Assembly (NCBI RefSeq): GCF_035582795.1
Contig: NC_134367.1
Coordinates: 41,291,062 to 41,355,061 of the forward strand
Origin: Mycteria americana
Taxonomy: Eukaryota; Chordata; Aves; Ciconiiformes; Ciconiidae
Direction: 5' to 3'
DNA length: 64,000 nt
The translations under genes were made by a program, and so were the position numbers. The notes below the pieces were generated by a model. The model made no database searches. It worked only from the letters and a program-made list of their open reading frames with translations, and was not told the DNA's origin. Positions 53,362 to 64,000 of this stretch are shown in pieces. Positions within the stretch are counted from its first letter, which is position 1. Every line of letters begins with the position of its first letter.

Positions 53362-53429
53362 TGATAAGCTTGATGGGCACTTAACAAGGCAAAGCTGATA
53401 AGCTTGATGGGCACTTAACAAGGCAAAAC
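53362..53429 (+). repeat. 34-bp tandem duplication
   Basis: The unit starting tgataagcttgatgggcac occurs at 53362-53395 and 53396-53429, differing only near the last base pair (aaagc against aaaac). Confidence 0.92.
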
Positions 53430-56400
53430 CGAGAGATAACAGTGCTTCATTTCTATTTCTTTAACTAGTAATTTGCTTGCCTTTTCCTTTGAATTCAGTA
53501 CTTTGTATAAGAAAGCACTGGCTGCAGCACTTAGACATAGCGTGTAGACTTCTGTAGATTTACAGACATTGTGTGACATGGATGGAAAGAGGATGGATTA
53601 TCAGCAGGTAGCCAGCAGCCTGGGAAGAGGTTCTTGAGATTTGTGTGCTTCCATGTGCATCTCCTCAACTGCACCCGCTCTGTTGGAGATTTGGAAAAAA
53701 ACAGGACTGTGGTCTATTTATGAAAGCGATAGTGACATCAGGACAAAAATACGTGATCCATGTAGTTCCTGAAGCTAGAGATTACACACAGGATGTTGCT
53801 AGGGCATCAGATAAAGATTTTAACAAGTGGGTGTAAAAATTTCATCACAAGTCTGTCTTTAGGAACCCAAGGAACTGCTCCTATTTTCAAAAGTGTGGAA
53901 TCACTGACAACTTCAGCTGCTCTCTTCTTCCTGCTCTTATTTTGTGAATGGAGTAGGGCTCAGTCATTCAGGCTTTGCGGGAGTCATTCTACTGGCCTGA
54001 ACTGGTAGTATGCATAACAAACCGGTAGGATGGGTCAGCTACTTTTCCTATCTTTTATTTGAAGTTCCTTAAAATTATCAAATCTCTGCAGATGCATAAA
54101 CCATCAAAATATAAATAAATGGAAATGAAAATTTTCTGTTAAATGCCTCCTTCCTCCCCACTCCAACCTCCTGGTTGGAGGTTCCTTCCTATCAGTCAGC
54201 TTCCTGCACCAACCAGTGTGTGGACACATCCCTTCTGTCTCCCAATGGCTCCTTGGGGAGAGAAGAATCTGCCCAAATTATCCTAAACAGAGATTATGGC
54301 TTCACTGATTAAACTCCTTGGGATAGTGATGTGTCCAACAAGGCTGATGCCTACAGGCGATGCTTCATTTCAAGCATAGTTCCAAGGGGAAAAAAAAACT
54401 CCTCCTGCCAAATATGAGTGGGTTTCCAAGTTGAAATGTTTGCTGATGACTTGCATGTATGAATAGGTCTTGTCAGTAAGCTATCTTCCTCAAACAATCT
54501 CAGTTACATTGGTCTTATTGCCCACTTCTGTTGACAGCCTTTTGGAGGGAGGAGAGGACATCATGAATGCAGAAGTGCATCTTCATTAGTTAGTTCTTTC
54601 TCTTTATCCCAGCACATGAATCTAAAATGGCCCTGCTGTCTTGTTGCTGTAACTTAATTGTGTGGATCAGAATTTAATTCACATAATTTTCTGGCCCTAA
54701 ATGTTTGAAGTTCAGAGCTATTCCAGAGAATAATTTTATTTCATAACAGCCTCATTTTCCCCACTGGTTCTTACTCTCTGTGCCATAAATGTTTCTTGAT
54801 CATCTCTATGTCAGCCATATACCTGAGCTATTCTTTGGGTAGTAAAATTATTTCTGGCAGTTGGTGCTGAAGACTTTTGGAATAAGATCATTTGTAGCAC
54901 TGAAACAGGAAGGTTGGGAGCCCTGATTGCAAGACAGTGTTGTCCTGATTCTTCCATTTTGTAATGTAGGGAGATCCAGCTGTTTGACAACCCCAAATCA
55001 CACTGAAGCCTTGGGCAATATAACTGATTTCCCACTATGCTCAGGGTGATCAGTGTCCTGGACCAGACAGTGCAGGACGTGGCTTTTCTCCCTGTCTGTG
55101 CTTTGTAGGGGTGTGGGCTTCACGGAGCTCCTTCTCTACTGCTGGAAGAATCAACTTTAAGTTCAGTAAGTTCAAAAGAGGACCTTAGTTTCCAGCCAGA
55201 TCTGCTGATCTGTGGGGCACATCTGGGTGTATGTGGCATGACCACTGAGCAGAGGCTGTCATCTATGGGCCTGTATCTGGAAGACTTCTAGGAGTGCTAC
55301 CAACAAGCGGCTGTTGGGCACAGACGTGTCTGTGCAGTGCTCTTGGGCGTACATCCACTTTCTCTTAAGCAACTGAATGAGTGCCCAGAAAGACAGAGAG
55401 ATGCTGTGCTGCATATATCACTTCCTAAGTGTTGCCCTGTCTCTAATCCGCAGCTGCTGTGGACTTTCCTTTCAGCATAAGGTCGCTTTGTCTGAATAAG
55501 CAACAACAGCATCTAAAGAAGCGATAGGTTTTGAAACAGAGACAACTGGAGCAATCATACTTTGATCTCTGGCAAAGCCCAGGGGCTTGATTATTATCCG
55601 GTGAAAGGAGCTGAGATAAATGAGTTTGCAGGAGTAGGGAACTCAAAGAGTTCAGGCTGGAGGTGGACTTGAGTGAAGGGTGAGGGGGTGCACCCTTCTC
55701 CCAGGATAACGAGGCCAGTCATCAGCAAGCCACAGGGTCCTCTCAGAGCCTAGCACTTTACAGGGCTCACACACATTTTCTAGGAGCAGGCAGGAATGTT
55801 TCTTTCCATAGACCTCTGCCACCTCCTTGGAAGCTGATCAAACCCGTTTTATTAAAAACCACCATTTGACTTCTAATGTTTTTATACTGATTAAGAACAT
55901 TGACTTGGCTGACTGAACAAGGGAACCGATTGTAGCTCCGCTGCTTCATGCTGGAAAAGCTTTGATCAGGCTGAGTGGGAGTTTATGTTTAAGGTACTCT
56001 ATAAAATGAATTTTGGTGATAAGCTTATAAACTGAATTTGAACCCTGCACAGGCTCCAGAGAGAAGGAATAAACAGCTCAATTTATATTCTCTACAGATA
56101 CACACCAAGATGTCCCTTTAACCTTCGGTTATTTTACCTAGGGGGTCAAACTGTTTTTTAAACTGTTTGAAATTACTTGTCCAGATTAGCTGTCCGTGCT
56201 GAAGATGGAGAGCTTTCAGGGTGGCTCCCAAGAGCCCTGAAGCCAACTATAATGAATGAGTTTGGTGTTTTACTCGGAGGAAAAAAAGCTGAATGAGTTA
56301 CAGAGCTGCCAAATAGCCCCAGTTCATTCACACAAACTTGAGGATAATGTGCTTCTCTTGATCCCGACATGATATTGTGAGAATAGCTTATTTCAAGGGC

Positions 56401-59400
56401 ATTTGTGTCTGACATCTTCCCTCCCTCATTACTTATCAGCCTCTATAGTTATACACAGCAGTGAATTGCAATTAGAAGACACCGGTATCTGACAGGAAAC
56501 CCTGGGGAGCATGTAGGGTTCATCTCCCCTTTCCGCTGCGGCCAGTGACCAAACTTGCAGGGGATCAAGTGGAAGCAAGGTCAGGTGGTCATCCTGTGAA
56601 ATCCTCCGGTCCAATACATCTCGGAGTGTATACGCATAGGAGTCAGTCTGAAGAGTTTGGTAACTGGTCAAGTAATTATTCATCACCAGTGGTGCATGCA
56701 GCGCGGATCCCAACACAGCCATCAAGGAGAGTCTGAGGCTGCCGCAAACCCTGGGCATGAAGGAATCGCTCATCAAGGCAGTGACGGGGTCTTTGCCCAG
56801 GAGAGATTTTCTTTAGACGGTGAGGTTGTGATCTGTCTGAACAGATGTCTAAATATTTTATCAGAGGAGTCATCCAGCTGATGTGTAAGTCTCACTGCCG
56901 TAGGAAAAGAGAGACTTTTGTTTGTGTTTTCTCAAGGCGGAGGGCTGGAAGTGAGAAACCCGAGGTCTGGCTCTGCGATGGCCTTCTGCATACCTGCGAG
57001 CAAGTCACTCCCGTCACCGTGCTGCTCCTGCAGTCTCCCCACATCTATTCCGAAAGGCAATTGCTGAGACCTGGCAGCACGCTGAGCTTCTGCAGTCATT
57101 CTTCCTTCCCCACTTCAAAACAAAGCCACTTAATTTATCATAATAAAGGGAATATTTTTTTAAACCTGGCTTACAGTTCATGCCCTGTGTATGTGCGTCT
57201 GCCTCTTCATCCCTCCCAGTGACTTCTGACCCTGATGCCCAACTCCAGCTAAGTATGGCAGAAGTGTAGAGCCCTCAATGATACCAAAGTTACATTAACT
57301 TTCCAGAAAATTGGGAGAGCAAATAATTCTAATATCACCTCTGCTGAGAGAGAAGTCTTACCAGATACCAGAGGATCCCAGTGGGGAAGGGGAAGGAGGG
57401 ACAGAGAGAAAGACATAAGAAACCAGGCTTCGTTTGCTCATTCTGTTGCACACACTCATTTTATTTTGTGTTTTCTTTTAATTTTCTCATAACTCCTAGC
57501 TATCTAAACCTTACTCAGGATTTCAAGTGTAAGTTAGTGTAACCAAAAATTCCTCTCATTAGCCCTCTGTTGCTCTCAGCAGGGTATCCAGAGAGGACCA
57601 GAGGTCACTCATTGTTGACTCTCCACCCCTGACGGGGGTAAAATATAAGCAGCAAGGACACTGAACATGCCCAGTGAACAGGTTGGCTAGGAGCTGGAGC
57701 AGGCCCATTCATCAACCAGTTTCACCATATGCCAAGGGAATGCAATAATATACGTCTAAATCAGAGACAAATTGCAAAGACTAATTTGTGAACTGGGGCC
57801 CCATTCCTTGGAGCAAAGGTCTTCTAACCTATCCCCACTGGCTTTGCCTGTGTAGAAATAACTACGGGAAAAGACATCACAAACGAATCAGGTTCTGCAA
57901 GCCTTCTGAGGGCATTACCGACTTCTTCACATGCTCCCATTCAGGAATCATAGACGCCCTGAACACTCAGTTTCCACGTGAATCATTTTACTCTCAGCCT
58001 ACTCTCTTCATCACACATTATTTTATTCTAGTCTGTCCTGAAATAACAAGGTTTAATTGGCAATCTGGCCCTGATTTACTAATATCTCCTTGTGCATGGA
58101 AGGAGACCTCAAATTCTATGCACTCATTCTCAATCAACATCAGCTTGGTATTAACTCAATGTTATTACATTATTGATTTTATTCATCCCAGGAGCTACAT
58201 CAATTTATCATGGAATTTACACTTCTTTAACAACCAACACAAATCAAGAACATTTGTTAGGCTTGCAATGTAGACTAGAAGGTTTTTGGAATCTGATCCT
58301 CATTTTCCTTTACATTTGTTTAGATTTCCAGTTAATCTGAATTCCTATCTTGCCCCTTTGAACTTTCAACTAACTGTAAATACTTTTGATAAATTTCCAT
58401 GCTAAAAACTGTATTGCAACATTGTTCTGAAAAAAAATGAAAACCAACTGCAAAATACCTAGTGCCTTCTGAAGTATTGATATAGCTGGTTTGGGGAAAT
58501 AAATGGTCAGGTGCTTTACATTACACAGTGGCCATGTGTAAACAATAAAATCTGTTTGTAACCTCAGTCATGCATTTGGTTCTGCTATACACAGAACCAT
58601 ATAACCATTTGTAGTTTTAACCCATGTCTTGAAGGTGTGTAGCAAATTAAAAACATAGCAAAGAGTTTGTCCTTTTCCATTGCATTTTACTGGCTGACTT
58701 ACTTGCAACAGATGAATAAATTCTGGGGAAGTTCATTGTCTGCTTCTGCATTTGTTCAGTCTTCCTCTCTGGCTGGACTCTGTGATGGCTGGAGAGATAC
58801 TGAGAGGATGATGTCAGAAGAGTGGGAAGTGAAAGCTGGAGGGAATTTTAGTCAGATGCTTTGAACTGTTGATTTTTTTAAAAAAATTGGTTAATGTCTA
58901 CACAGCTGAAATGCTGATTTAGCATTTGGGAGAAAGGATGTGGGACACCAGAGCAGTCACAGCACTGGATGGTCTTAACAGAGCTACATTTTAGAGAGCT
59001 AAAGCACCTTTACTATCTTCCTTCATACCACAGAGAAACCCACCACTGGCTGGAGTGTAAGGTGCAATTGTAAACTTACTATTCTGTATAGTAATTTTAT
59101 CACTGCTTCTGTATGTTGAGCCTGTTGCTTGTGTCTGTTACCTGTGTACAGTAAAAATAAAACTTTAAGAATATACTGTTGCTTAGTAAGGAGAGGATAG
59201 AGACCAGTCAGAAACACAAAGATGGACTTTACTGAAAACAGAAGGACTAATTCAGCTGCATTTAACTTAAAGTGCGTGAGTAAGCTAGAAAAGGGAGGAT
59301 TGCAAAATCTGTGTGTCCATGGCAATGCCACCCTTCAGTGTTACCTAACACGGTTGGGATTACATCATCAGAACAAACTTTCATCCGTTCATCACAGTTT

Positions 59401-60028
59401 GGTTATATGACAGTATTTTGAGCTCAGTGTGGAAGTGATGCTTTTATGCAAATTTGTCTCCTCCGGAGTATTGCAAACAGTGTCAGAAACTCCATCCAGC
59501 CATAGCTTGCCACAAGGTGCCTTGGGAGAGAAGGCCACACCACCCAAAAATATCAAATGAAAAATTCAGGAGCTAGAGGATTTGTGTGGACTTTCTTTTC
59601 AAAATCATCAAAGCAGGACCTTCTCGGCCACATTGCTCAGAAGAGTATCAGGGACATACGGTACCAGTAGTTCCCACACCAGCATCCTTCTGGTTTTGGT
59701 CTCATGTTTTCACATGGTGGTGAAAGATGGATACCTAGGTACCTGAGTGCTTGCGAGGTTTGAAATAGAGGCATGCAGGAGGCAGGGAAGAGAAGACCAA
59801 GAACTCCCTTTGGATTTGCCTGGGTAGACAAATGTTTGTATTATGTTTTTACTGCTCTGATAGCACAGCCAGCTTGCATCTGTGCCAGAAGCCTTATGTG
59901 TGGGCTGTTTGCCTAGTGGTACCTGGGATGTTCAAAGGGTTGTAGTGAGATGCAACGTGTCTTTTCTTCAGGATGAGCAATACAGCAGGAACCCTCCTCT
60001 GGGTCAGACCTGGGATCACCAAAAGGCC

Positions 60029-60544
60029 AGGGAATCACAGAATCACAGAATTGTATAGGTTGGAAAAGACCTTTAAGATCATTGAGTCCAACCGTAAACC
60101 TAACACTACCAAGACCACCACTAAACCATGTCCCTAAGCACCTCATCCAAACGTCTTTTACATACTTCCAGGGATGGTGACTCAACCACTTCCCTGGGCA
60201 GCCTGTTCCAATGCTTGACAACACTTTCAGTGAAGTAAAATTTCCTAATATCCAATCTAAACCTCCCCTGGCACAACTTGAGGCCATTTCCTCTCGTCCT
60301 GTCACTTGTTACCTGGGAGAAGAGACCGACCCCCACCTCTCTACAGCCTCCTTTCAGGTAGTTGTAGAGAGCGATAAGGTCTCCCCTCAGCCTCCTTTTC
60401 TCCAGGCTAAACAACCCCAGTTCCCTCAGCCGCTCCTCATCAGACTTGTGCTCCAGACCCTTCACCAGCTTCGTTGCCCTTCTCTGGACTCGCTCCAGCA
60501 CCTCAATGTCCTTCTTGTAGTGGGGGGCCCAAAACTGAACACAG
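60029..60544 (-). mobile_element. CR1 LINE, 5'-truncated, ORF2 tail open
   Basis: On the - strand, about 515 bp of CR1 run from [20 protein letters not shown] through the ORF2 stop near 60121 to the 3' UTR ending in tgattctgtgattc. The ORF2 tail is uninterrupted. By eye it differs from the copy at 16 kb at about 11 of roughly 140 residues, so both belong to the same or a close subfamily. Host sequence upstream of the truncation extends the frame to 218 codons by chance. Confidence 0.95.
60121..60544 (-). pseudogene. CR1 ORF2 C-terminal remnant
   Basis: Carries [40 protein letters not shown] and [16 protein letters not shown] up to the natural stop. The endonuclease and reverse-transcriptase core are missing, so it is a dead fragment. 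Confidence 0.9.
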
Positions 60545-63500
60545 CTTTGGGAAGCCATGAACCAGAGCAGCGCTGTGGTGCTGGGGACAGCAGGAGGAAA
60601 CCCAGCAACTGTGAAAGGCGTCATCTGCTCCTGCCATTCCCCCCTCTCCCGGCCAGGGCAGGGGCTGAGTGAGAAGTGCCGTGGAGCTGTAGCAAAAGGC
60701 TCAGCACTCGTGCATGGAGACCGGCCAACACATGGGGTTTGACAAGAGTCGAGATGGTACCCCAGCTGCTGCTTCAAGTGGCACGGAGGGGTGGCAATTT
60801 ACCCCTCAGTGTTCCCTCATACACCAGCCAGGTGCCCAGGTAAGCAAGCTCTGGCCTTTCCCAGCTTCTCACACCAAGCCACGGGAAGCACTGAGCACTT
60901 GTATAAACCCATGCTGCAATTCCGCAGGCCCTGGGCAAGAGCAGGCGCACGACCACACGGCTATCAGGTTAGCTGCTGGCTTTATGCTCCCTTTACGCTG
61001 CCCGTGGGAGGACGTGATGCAGCAGAGAGACAGCGGCACAGGCGAGCAGCGCCTCATCCAGCACCCAGCACGCTCCTACAAGGTTAACCCACCAATGGTT
61101 TTAAACAAGCATGAGTAGCCAGAGCTAATTTATCAAAGCTTTGTGCTGTGTGGCATTCGGCTTGGTGCTAGGCACCCTAACGCTGGCTTCAGCGCGTTGC
61201 TGGATCGCAGCTCTGAGCTGTGACTTGGCTGGGGTGTTTGGATGGGTTGGGAGAGGTGCTTGGCCATGTGGTGGGGGTTTTGGCACGTTCGTGCTTGTTG
61301 CCAGCGCTGCAGCAGCGTGTGGGCTCCAGCTGCTGTGGCTACAAGTCACCGAGCCCCCCGGGGCCCAGTCCTTGGACTCCGCAGGGGTGTCTGACTTGCA
61401 GCAGCTGTGCTGTGCAACCTTGACCGTTAAAATATCTTCGCTCGTTGCTCAGACTCCCTTGTTTTCCTTTCGCTGGCTCTGTGCAGCTTAGTGCAGTCTC
61501 AGGAGTCCGTCTCAGCAAAGGTCGCCCAAGTCAGGTTTCCACACACAGGGAACACTTTTCTCACCCTACACTGTAACCATGGTGATTGTTTTCTTTTAAA
61601 TTCCTTTCCCTTAGGTTCAATGCTATCTTTAGATGTCATCCTGTTTTGACAAATGTCCCTGTAGTTCCTGATACTATCAGGGAACTGTGGCATGACAAGG
61701 ACTGGCTTAAGTAACAGCTGCATAACTGTGTCAGGAATGAATGATGTGGCCTGTGCCCTTTCTGGAAACACTCCCATTTTCAGTGATTCTTACTCCAGTG
61801 CAGCATCCGGCAGCCAGTCATGGCCTGGCTTGCCTGGGGTTTCGTCTTTCCTGTTCCCTCAACCTTGTGCAAGCATGTCGTCGCTGCAGAGTTTTGCTAA
61901 CACTTCACAGCCTGAGAGACTGGAGAGTTGGAATGTACAAAGCTGGCGGGGCAGGTAAATGGGAATGGTAAATGGGAACTGAAGCCTGAAATTGTTAACC
62001 CTGCTGAAGGCTGGGCTCTCGACCCGGCAAAGTCCCATGGCATGTTTCCCGAGGACGACAGGGCTGGAGTATAGGCCTAGAAATGCTCTTCCTGACTCGC
62101 AGCATGGGCCAGTTGTGTTCTGGACACTGGTAAAATGGGCTTCCAAGCAGAGGCTGTGGAGACCGAGGGCAAGTGACATACTGTCCCCTGAGATTTTGTG
62201 GCTGGCACATAGTTTATGTATCTTTATTCTTTAAAAAATAATTACTGCCTCTGCTGTGTGTTAATATTATGCACAACCTGGGGAATGTGAAATCTAAAGA
62301 GTTTGTTGTCTTTTTTTATTCAAAGAGAACTTTAAATTTGTGGTGCTGAGGCAATGCAAACATTTTTTTTGCTTCTTACAACATTTTGTATTAAACCACT
62401 GATGTCCTGGATATAGTCACCTGTCTCTCTGCAGATGTGTGTTTACCAGGGTTAACCCTACCGTACTGCCTTTGCTCATCTCAAAGCCACAGTTTTCCCG
62501 ATGGTTTTTCCTCAGCGACACGGGTGCAAGCAGGAGACACACCTATTCTCAGGTTTCCTATCATCTGTTGCTCAGTTCTTGCCCAGGTGAGGCCGTTGTG
62601 TGCACCCAGCTGTTACCCATGCAAATACAGCGAATGTCACCCCAGAGAGCTGTCTTGCCAGCTAGAAGAAGTGCACAGAGAAGTGCAGAGGGGCAGCGAG
62701 GCTGTGAGCCTCTCCTCTGGCATCTCTGGCTAAACACCCTATGCTTAAGGGTGCTCAGAAGTCTGATCGTTCAAGTTCATACTTCAGAGTCATCAAATCA
62801 AAATATTATTGGAAATCTGGCCTAAATTATAGACCATACAGTCTGACATCACCTTCAGCTAAATCATAAGATGACATTTCCTTCCTATAATGGACTGTAT
62901 AAACCTCAGCTTAAAATGGCAAACAAAATTATCCCATCATTACCCAGCTGATTTAATGCCAGTGTGCATTCAGAGGCGCAGAGGTGATCTTTAGCATCAC
63001 ACATGAACTTTATGTTTCTTTAATTAACTGCATCATACTGCATGTTGGCAAGAAGCCGTAATGATACTTCATCCTTCCATCGACCGAACAGCAGAAAGTT
63101 GCAGGGATAATACCGTCAAGAGACAGACTAGGTCTTGATTTAAGAACTACTCTAAATACCACAAAACAAAAGCCTTTTTAATAGTTCAATATTATATACT
63201 CAAAATACTTACGCTGTATGTGTAAGAGTTCCTTAGTATAAATAGTTGGGACCAAAATCAGTGCTATAGCTGGGTCAAATGTAGCTTTCCGAACAATTTT
63301 TTGGATCCAGATAGCTACGAGCCTTGAGTGTCATGTAGGTTGTTGTAGGTAGGAGGTGCAAAGTATGATAAAGTTAGGTCAATTGTGTTTACTTACAAGA
63401 ACATACCTGTTTTTTCCTAAGACCCAGTGAGGGTTCAGGATGTGTCAGAATTCCTCTCCAAGGATTGCCCACATGACGATTCTCAGCTTTTTTTCTGTCT

Positions 63501-64000
63501 GGCAACGCTCGGTACGTGCCTGGGTCCAGCTCCTTGCCCTTGAGTACTGGCACTAAGCAAGGCTGGTGCGGTGGCAGTGCAGCCAAGGGCTCCAAAACCA
63601 GTGTCTGTGGTGCAGCTATCGACTATGATCTCCCTGAAAATAAGCTGACAAAAGGTCTCTGCTATGGAGTTGCTGTGTGCATACCCCAGTTTGCCTGGGA
63701 CGGCTCCGTGGGCTGGGAAGCATGATGTTTTTTCTCACCCTGAGCCGGCACAGCTATACAGGCAGTTACATTTTGTGTTGTGAATCCAACAGATCTGCTT
63801 CCATGTGTTGCCTCCCTGCTCCTTCCCCTTATGCACACCCCGTGCTCAAGGTGATGCACAGGGTGCAGCACCCTGAGTATTCCCTTTCATAGGAAGCCAG
63901 AAATTCCCCCACCACCCCTGCCCCTGGTGGCTCATTCCCCGTGCCGAGCCCCGGGCTGATGCCCCAGGGGCGACCATCGCCAGCAGAGGGCATGGGAAGG
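60545..64000. other. Intergenic stretch to window end, no gene recognised
   Basis: More GC-rich than the preceding 20 kb, with many short overlapping frames on both strands (60714-61118, 61141-61491, 62437-62825) but none with a recognisable family or clear exon borders. Confidence 0.55.
63980..63992 (+). promoter_or_regulatory. CTCF-like motif
   Basis: CCAGCAGAGGGCA matches the CTCF core on the + strand, within a GC-rich stretch at the window end. Confidence 0.5.

Larger units (their letters stand above)
47220..60028. other. Intergenic stretch, no gene recognised
   Basis: Mixed composition without recognisable exons. The longest frame not explained by a repeat is 57788-58273 (161 codons), with no known domain. 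Notable small structures are listed separately: a CTCF-like motif, a pyrimidine tract, a repeat relic, a hairpin and a tandem duplication. Confidence 0.6.

Noticed and set aside
56429..56776. A 115-codon frame on the - strand
   Set aside because: No conserved motif; overlaps frames on the + strand of similar length.
60545..60777. N-terminal part of the 218-codon frame fused to the CR1 tail
   Set aside because: Upstream of the CR1 truncation point the residues are unlike CR1; it is host DNA that happens to stay in frame.
60714..61491. Several overlapping frames of 60-134 codons on both strands
   Set aside because: They overlap in competing frames, lack exon borders and match no family.

Overview
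The window is bird nuclear DNA. The main signs are CR1 retrotransposon 3' ends (reverse-transcriptase tails and the avian 'aggtcttttccaacctatatgattct' type end, here in four copies), split vertebrate genes with GT-AG introns, and the gene order ORC3 then AKIRIN2 in convergent orientation, as on human 6q15. The exact species cannot be read from the sequence.

Layout. Positions 1-11,470 carry the 3' third of ORC3 on the + strand: seven exons encoding about 253 C-terminal residues, the stop at 11,417-11,419 and a poly(A) signal at 11,437. The last ORC3 intron has the signature of a minor-spliceosome (U12-type) intron. Positions about 11,470-18,100 separate the two convergent genes and hold a 5'-truncated CR1 whose ORF2 tail is still open. 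Positions about 18,100-35,560 are AKIRIN2 on the - strand: five coding exons, 193 predicted residues, an 11-kb first intron, and a final coding exon of only 11 nt encoding the C-terminal Tyr-Val-Ser. Positions about 34,080-36,020 form a GC-rich CpG island promoter with candidate ZNF143/THAP11, ETS, YY1 and CCAAT sites. From about 36,000 to 64,000 I find no protein-coding gene. This part looks intergenic and holds two CR1 fragments, relics of older repeats, two candidate CTCF motifs, a 34-bp tandem duplication and a perfect 10-bp inverted repeat.

Roles. ORC3 is a subunit of the origin recognition complex and pairs with ORC2. AKIRIN2 is a small nuclear cofactor that links transcription factors to SWI/SNF and carries proteasomes into the nucleus through its C-terminal tail. 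They are not a functional pair; they are syntenic neighbours facing each other. I see no evidence for a wholly new biological system. The best second looks are the U12-type intron of ORC3, the TAGTAG tandem acceptor in ORC3, the isolated YVS exon of AKIRIN2 (its intron retention would swap the proteasome-docking tail), and a Pumilio-type motif overlapping an AKIRIN2 poly(A) signal.
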